Shown one piece after another: positions 58,441-64,000 of a stretch of 64,000 nt of DNA; the stretch's first letter is position 1; each line of letters opens with the position of its first letter. The position numbers and the translations under genes were made by a program. The notes under the pieces are model-generated. The model had not been told where the DNA came from. It saw only the letters and a program-made list of their open reading frames with translations, and searched no databases. Origin of the DNA: Diphasiastrum complanatum (taxonomy: Eukaryota > Streptophyta > Lycopodiopsida > Lycopodiales > Lycopodiaceae); contig CM055111.1 of the NCBI GenBank assembly GCA_029204225.1, positions 5,505,463-5,569,462 of the forward strand, given 5' to 3'.

Positions 58441-59377
58441 TGTCGCGGTCAGGCAGTGGTGAAAGCTCGGGAGATTATGTTTCAAATTTTTATGCATCAT
58501 TAACTCCCGAGCAGAAAGCACAACTGCAAGGTATGCTTAGCCAAGATGAGGGTGGTCCTTCACAAGCGGCCACGGCTGCCACCCCTACCGAAGAGTCATC
58601 CACATCCTTATTATGACATGGATCCTGAAGGTAACATAATTGCCAACATAAAAGGGAGGGTGATTTTGGACCGACTCTATTCTTTATGCCAATGCCATTT
58701 TGGCGACAAATTAATTAACAAATGGTCAAACAATTTGCCGATCTTAAACGACAGGTTGTTGGTGCCCTTCATGACAAATTCTAGCAAGAAGAGGAATTCA
58801 ACGAGAAGAAAATTCATAAGTATATGAGCTTATGGATTAGACATCATCGTGATACAGCACGACGAGCTTATAGGGACGGGCAATCCAAGCTCTCATGGTG
58901 TTCAAGAAATGATTCGAACCGTGTAAAAATGGATGAAGAAACACCAGATAAATACAAGATTCAGAAAGATGTCGATGCATGGGATAGGCAATCCTAGGTT
59001 GGGCTCAAGCGAAAAGGCGGGATTTCAAGCAAGCATGGTAAGTGAACCCAAACTACTCTTATAGTTTATCTTTGATTTCATATGCTTTTATTTTTTAATA
59101 TGCATTATGAGTAGTTGCTCCAACCTAGCCCTAAATTAATTTCAACTTAAATTGAATGCATGGATAGTTGGCGGACTATGGACGTCTGCCAGCTAAGGAG
59201 GAGTACGACTTTGCCTTTAGGGCATCATACGAGAGGCATTAGTTGACAAACTAAAGAGGGTCATCCTCCAAATGTAAGTACTAGTTTTTGTATTCATACT
59301 ATACATACTAATGTCGTTTGTTTGCTTGTGTTCATGCAGACTGGATGTCACGACGACGACGAGTAGATCAGGTTTAT
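58441..59377 (+). pseudogene. Ptta/En-Spm second ORF (plant transposase, Transposase_24-like)
   Basis: Starts MSRSGSGESSGDYVSNFYAS after an AG acceptor-like site. In other frames it continues PYYDMDPEGNIIANIKGRVI, LYSLCQCHFGDKLINKWSNN, then QEEEFNEKKIHKYMSLWIRH, RRAYRDGQSKLSWCSRNDSN, DEETPDKYKIQKDVDAWDR and GGISSKHG. These fit the DNA-binding accessory protein of Ptta/En-Spm elements. Splice signals are clear: donor GGTAAGTG at about 59037, a middle exon LADYGRLPAKEEYDFAFRAS, donor AATGTAAGTA at about 59271, and acceptor GTTCATGCAG at about 59339 before a last exon MSRRRRVDQV. Two frame shifts (about 58600 and about 58770) and a stop near 58998 show decay. Confidence 0.6.
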
Positions 59378-59930
59378 AAGTTTTAGTTGATGTTGGATCT
59401 AGGGAGACTCATGCAAAATTAAAGCACTAATTTTGTAATACATTGAGTGATATTATGAATATATTATTATTGCAAATGATCGTGCTATATTGTCATTGCT
59501 TTTGTATGTGCAATATTTTTTTCAAAAATTGCAATGTCGAATTTCAAGATGTGGATTGACGTAATAACTAACTAAGAATTCAAAACCTTGTGCAATGTCC
59601 GATTTCAAACCAAGAATCAATATCATATATACAAATCTAAATGAAATTTTTGATGTGCATAAAGCAATGCAATAAAGTATTGTCATTCATAATGCACATG
59701 AAGTAATACAATAAAATATAGGAATAAAAAGTAATCTATGTGCATTAAGTAATTAAGGAATGAAAAGTACCTCATGCTTAGCTTGTTATTTGATCCAAAT
59801 GTTGAATGCAACTCAAAAATATTGTTTCAAAAACAATTCATGAACATCGCTTCTCCAAGAACACCACTCCAAGGACAGTCTGATAAAAATGTGTGCGTTA
59901 TATTTTACGCATTTTTTACTTTTTTTAACC
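59378..59930. other. 3' flank of transposon gene, no gene seen
   Basis: AT-rich. TGCATAAAG.AAT.CAATAAA-type stretches may include the polyadenylation site. No other feature. Confidence 0.4.
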
Positions 59931-59934
59931 TAAT

Positions 59935-60420
59935 CAGGGACGTCGTAATCCGACATCAAAACATATCACACGTCAGCACGTCAGACATTTTTTAGGATGG
60001 TTCTGTTAACAGACGTCGGATTCCGACATCTTTCTGGGACATCAGAATCCACATTCATGTAGACATCAAATGAATGTCGGAGGGACGTTAGACATCCGTT
60101 GGACGTTTTTGGAGCCGTTCTGTTTCAACATATGTCGGATTCCGACGGCTTATATGCTCATCGAAATCCGACGTCCACGTCGGATCCAAAGTGAAGTCTT
60201 TGGACGTCGGATTTCGACGTCCACATCGGATGTCGGATTCCAAAATCCACATCGGACGTCGGAGTCCGACGTCTACGTTGGACCTGGCATCAATCACCGT
60301 GACCTGAGGTTGGGGAAGCCGACAACTTATGAATGTTGGATTCCAACTTGTTTTATTTTCGTCATATTCCGATGATCTCATTGCAACGTGTTTTCCCGAC
60401 GTCTGTGACAATTAAAAAAT
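59935..60420. repeat. CACTA subterminal repeats (GACGTCGGATTCCGACGTC-like)
   Basis: More than a dozen copies of GTCGGA, TCCGAC and CGACGTC words in both orientations, many paired as palindromes such as GTCGGATTCCGAC (about 60015, about 60132), with variants in between. It lies within 550 bp of the CACTA end, where such elements keep binding sites for their accessory protein. Confidence 0.8.
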
Positions 60421-60469
60421 AAATTAAGCTCGCGATTCACGTCGCAAAACACGTTGCAAATCACGTCGG

Positions 60470-60480
60470 GTGTTGTAGTG
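60470..60480 (-). mobile_element. CACTA right terminus
   Basis: Read inward on the minus strand the end is CACTACAACAC, the classic plant CACTA terminal repeat. The 3-bp candidate target sequence outside it is GAA (60481-60483). The matching left end was not found in the window. Confidence 0.85.
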
Positions 60481-60483
60481 GAA

Positions 60484-61493
60484 GTATATTGGAGACTAAT
60501 CAGACCAATATGCATAAGTTGAGCCAGATTGACATTCATGATTGTCGTAATTTGTCCATAAGTGATCAAGTCGGGAGTTGTATAGGGTTGTTGCCTCTTT
60601 AAAAAGTATTTGTAGCCCATGGTTGGACATGAAATTTTCAAGTAGCTGTGGAGGTGAGTTGGGCTTTATAAAATCTATGGTTAAATTGTCTGTTATAGTT
60701 GTAGGAACATTTGTGGGTATTGTTTGGAGCATGTTGTGGAGAATTTGTAGTAGCTATTTGATGTTTGCTTTTGGATGCTTGTATGTAGCTATTATGTGCG
60801 CCATGTGAAATTGTGTGCCTCTGTTGAATATTGTATGTGTTATTTCAATGTCGTCAATGTTGAATGTTGTGGCTTTGTGCAGTATTTGGTCATATTGTAA
60901 AAAATTACATTTCCAACAAATGAAAAGTTATTGTAGTTTTGAAATATGTGTGGAAAGTAGGTTCTTGTGTGTTTTTGACGTGTTTCTACTAAGCAAAGTA
61001 TATCAGAATTCATTAAGAGGCTGGTAGATTTCAGGTCATTGTGGTGTTCTTGTAAGAATATTGTGTTCAAAGAGTGTATGATGAGGTGCATGTTTACATA
61101 TTGGTTAATGTAGGAAACAATGAGCTTCCAAGTAGTTGCGTCATGTAGTCTTGGCATTTCTTATTTCACTTTTTTGTCAACAATGAAGTTTTTTGATTAC
61201 AATGGTTGTAGTAGGCACAAATTATCAGTGTCCTTAATTCTTGAAAGTGCTATATAAGTTAGACCATTCTCTTTTGGATTGAATGCGAGTTTGTCCATTG
61301 TTAGTCCTTACACATGATGTATTATTTGTGCTACGGCAAGTTGGATTAGAAATTGCTTTTTTGTAATGATGCTTAGCTTATTGTTTCCAATTAGCATTTC
61401 TTTGACAAGCTGCTGTATAGGTGTCCATGTTGTATCGATTCGTTGGTTGTAAAAATGGGTGTTTTCATATCTCATTTTGGCTCCTATATTTGG
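60484..61493 (-). pseudogene. PIF1 helicase C-terminus plus AP-type endonuclease (Helentron-like)
   Basis: Read from 61493 down: IGAKMRYENTHFYNQR, then QFLIQLAVAQIIHHV (stop) GLTMDKLAFNPKENGLTYIA, LSRIKDTDNLCLLQ. These are PIF1 helicase motifs V-VI (usually IHKSQGLT...GLTYVALSR). Directly after it comes MPRLHDATTWKLIVSYIN, then FLQEHHNDLKSTSLLMNSDI, LCLVETRQ, a gap with frame changes, and IDFIKPNSPPQLLENFMSNH, YNSRLDHLWTN and SGSTYAYWSD (60732-60490). The LCL.ETR and DHLWTN motifs mark an exonuclease-endonuclease-phosphatase (AP endonuclease-like) domain. Helicase followed by such a nuclease is the layout of Helentron-type Helitrons. The CACTA right end sits just after the nuclease motif (PIYF). 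Confidence 0.68.
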
Positions 61494-62026
61494 GGCTAAA
61501 AGCATGGTTTGGTGGTACTGAAAAAGAACCCATTTTTCATTGTACCTTTTGGTAGTACATTTCACTTTTTGGGGATTTTATTACTCATAATTGTTTTGAG
61601 TCCATATTAAAAATGACATAACTTTTTAGTGGTAAGTCCAATTTCAACGGAGTTTAGTGCGTTAGAAAGCGCTTGACGAGCGCTTTCCAATGATATGTTA
61701 GGTGACATACTTTTGAGCTACAGTTGAAAAGTTATGGCAAGTCAAAAGTATGGGGATTTTAACAATCATAATTTTTTGAGTCCACATGAAAAATGATATA
61801 ACTTTTTGGTGGTAAGTCCAATTTCAGTGGAGTTTGGTGCATTAGAAAGCACTTGACAAGTTTTTTCCAATGATATCTTAGATGACATATTTTTGAGGTA
61901 TAGTTAAAAAGTTATGGCAAGTCAAAGGTATTAGTTGAAAATAGTATATAATGATACAAAAGTGCATTTCTACCCAAAAAGGTAGTGTGAAAGTCCATGT
62001 TGTACCACCAAACCGTGCTTTTAGCC
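61494..62026. mobile_element. MITE-like element with 25-bp inverted ends
   Basis: The left end GGCTAAAAGCATGGTTTGGT continues to GGTAC (61494-61518). The right end is its reverse complement with one mismatch (62002-62026). TTGG lies directly outside both ends (61490-61493 and 62027-62030), a candidate 4-bp target duplication. There is no coding sequence. It lies at the edge of the helicase remnant. The interior is a 181-bp tandem duplication. Confidence 0.7.
61571..61933. repeat. Tandem duplication (period 181) with hairpin
   Basis: Two copies start GGGGATTTTA at 61571 and 61752 and share TGACATAACTTTTT.GTGGTAA-type text and AAAGTTATGGCAAGTCAAA. Copy one holds a perfect 9-bp stem, GAAAGCGCT/AGCGCTTTC, around a 5-base loop (61665-61687), which has decayed in copy two. 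Confidence 0.85.
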
Positions 62027-62030
62027 TTGG

Positions 62031-63886
62031 GCCTGAAGACTGTATTTAGATAACGTCTTTAGCCATTATTGTTTTTTTTTTTTTTTTTTTCAGTTGATTG
62101 TTGCAAAGCATCCTCATTGTGTTTTGCTTTGTCAAAATTTAAACAGGTGTGAAAACATGTGATCGAGTGGAGTTTGGACATGACATAGTTTGTTAATTAT
62201 TAGAGGAGCTTCTAATATTAAAAAACCCTCTGTAAGGATGTTTTTTATTTATTTTTTTAAACATTTAGAGCTTTCTTTGGACCAACAATAAAAGCTCATG
62301 TGTACTTTTATGTTACGCAAAGATCTAGCCAAAATTTTGAGACAAACTTTTTTAAAACGAATATCTAATATGGAAAAAATAAAATAAAAAATTAATGTAT
62401 AACATTGAAAGAATAAAAAAGTGGGCTGGGGGGTGGGGAGCGGCATAGTTTTATTTTTATTATACTTGGTTGCATGAGTTTATAACTCGGGCAGCCTACA
62501 AGGCAATCTTTATGGGGTCTAATTTTTTGGAGCTGGAACTCCTCTAACGGTAATCTATGTCGGAAGTGGTGTGCTCACATTGTCATATTCGGTTAAGTAT
62601 GGAGATAAAATTATGATCTTTTGTCTCATTTTTTCAACGAAATTGTAACAATCTATGTCGGAAGTAACACACATAGAGACTAGTGGGAGCCGCAACCACC
62701 TATCCAACTGAGATGTATCTGAATACCTCACCAGCCCCGAGCCATGGCAAGTGAATACCTGAGGAGAGGAGAGAAATTAGCAACCTAGATCTGAAGCTTG
62801 GAATGAAGGAGGGTGTGTCCCTACCCATATGCATAGGGGTAAGAAGTATGTGCATGCATCCATGTAACCTTCCATGTAGTCCATCTAAACATAGATCACA
62901 TACCCCATGCTATGCTCATGCATACAATCATCACAGGCCCTACATTGCTCCACATGTCTCAATAGGAGTGTCTGGGTCCTCTCAAGGCTATTAATTAGAG
63001 ACTGGCCTTGACATGAAATTAAATCGAGGTGTAATAGGGGGCTGGTCCACCACATTAGGACTATCCCAAATCCTTAGCTGAATATGGCCGTAACAATCTT
63101 CCCCCTTTAAATAGGTTCTGTCCTCAGAATGAGAAAGAGAAAATATGGATTTATTCATTAAGCTTTCATAAATCTTTCAACTTTACTTAAGAATTATTAT
63201 CCTCAGTCTAATATTTTTATTTGTATAAGTACTCAGTGATATCTTTAATTGTTTGCCTCTACATAGGAGTAGTAAATCAAAATCCAAAGATATACTAAGC
63301 CATGAATCTTCTGATTAGGTTGATCTACTCCATTATAAAAGACATCATCTTCATGTAATCCCCAATTACATGACCCACTGGGTGAATGAACTCTTATTAC
63401 AGAGATCAAGACTGAAAGCCGAAGAAATTCCATTTTAATCATAGTCTAAAATCTATCCACAATTCCTTGTAGATAATAATGCTTCTTGGTATGAATATTC
63501 TTAAAATAATCAAATGTTATAAGATACAACAATTCAATCAACCACAATCTCTAAGAGATCCATCAAGTTCCAAATAATTATAACTCAATCCAGAGTATTG
63601 TAGTTACTCTAATAAGTTAATAGCCCCATTTCTAGCATCTCTCAAAGTTTCTTTGGTCTCAAGTTCGAGCCTTCCCTTGGAAACCAAGAAGCATTTCTAG
63701 CATCTCATGTAAGAAATCAGCAATCCATCTGAATCTCAATAGATTTATCTGTCTCCTATAAATCCGGAGATCTAGGAGGAATCACCTACATAGCACTCAT
63801 AGACTACAACCCTTGTAACATAATATCGAACTTTGTGTGAACGATCATGAGGAGAGGATAATCGTGGAGGAAGAAGAGCGATGAGC

Positions 63887-63888
<2 letters not shown>
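62031..63888. other. No gene seen
   Basis: Includes a 19-base T run (62072-62090) and a repeated phrase AATCTATGTCGGAAGT at about 62551 and about 62648. From about 63000 on, CCACATTAGGACTATCC and CAATCTTCCCCCTTTAAATAGG resemble non-coding LTR-element text, but no duplicate or primer site fixes it. Open frames are short and without motifs. Confidence 0.45.

Positions 63889-63952
<64 letters not shown>
63889..63952. repeat. (GA)32 microsatellite
   Basis: An uninterrupted GA run of 64 bp, flanked by GAGAG-rich sequence. The Ser-Leu repeat frame on the minus strand is an artefact of it. Confidence 0.97.
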
Positions 63953-63955
<3 letters not shown>

Positions 63956-64000
63956 TGAGGGTTTAGAGAGAGAAATGGTAAGAGAGCGGGGGAATGCAAA

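Noticed and set aside
59935-60420. CRISPR array
   Set aside because: The repeats are short palindromic words with no fixed spacer length, and the context is a plant CACTA end.

Overview
This looks like nuclear DNA of a large, repeat-rich land plant genome. Several sites read as plant-type elements: Ty1/copia elements primed by an initiator-tRNA-Met-type site (TGGTATCAGAGC), a Ty3/gypsy leader with a tRNA-Asp-type primer site, and a CACTA DNA transposon whose end reads CACTACAACAC. A LINE that appears to use a restriction-like endonuclease, and a PIF1 helicase followed by an AP-type endonuclease, would fit a non-seed plant (bryophyte, lycophyte or fern) better than a typical angiosperm. That placement is inference. 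Only one ordinary host gene is supported, an intronless BTB/POZ gene at 23317-23973. I saw no rRNA, tRNA or CRISPR.

Layout. 1-2730: two degraded + strand copia 5' regions (families A and B), cut off by a 128-bp GA microsatellite. 3511-5081 (perhaps to 6602): minus-strand, intron-containing transposase-like remnant. 6725-7970: LTR and leader of copia family D. 8105-9660: minus-strand LTR and leader of copia family E. 9790-11400: Helitron Rep pseudogene. 11400-13339: minus-strand LTR and leader of family F. 13340-14360: gypsy leader and gag, next to a minus-strand copia A element (14361-18164) whose integrase is deleted. 19850-21460: 5'-truncated LINE. 22200-24120: BTB gene region. 25841-28480: minus-strand copia G. 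30140-31750: gypsy-copia-gypsy mosaic. 31755-33403: copia C LTR and leader.

33404-42850 is a nest. A degraded minus-strand copia T element (LTR at 42026-42850) is split by an intact, very young family-D copia at 35054-40914. The young element has two 653-bp LTRs differing at two adjacent bases, a perfect 5-bp target duplication (CTATA) and a 1316-codon open gag-pol. 43210-44697 is a short minus-strand D element that has lost almost all of gag-pol. 44698-49780 is copia E, whose 3' half appears inverted in place, followed by a second copia T fragment (49781-51258).

51259-60480: a seven-copy 11-bp motif array, an unrecognised coding remnant of about 2.6 kb, a minus-strand CACTA TNP2 remnant, a + strand Ptta/En-Spm-like gene remnant, subterminal repeats and the CACTA right end. 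That CACTA lies in a minus-strand PIF1-plus-endonuclease (Helentron-like) pseudogene (60484-61493), which also abuts a 533-bp inverted-repeat element. The rest is non-coding, ending in a GA microsatellite.

The genes do not form a pathway. The window is a record of nested insertion, internal deletion, inversion and decay, with one probably autonomous copia and one host gene.
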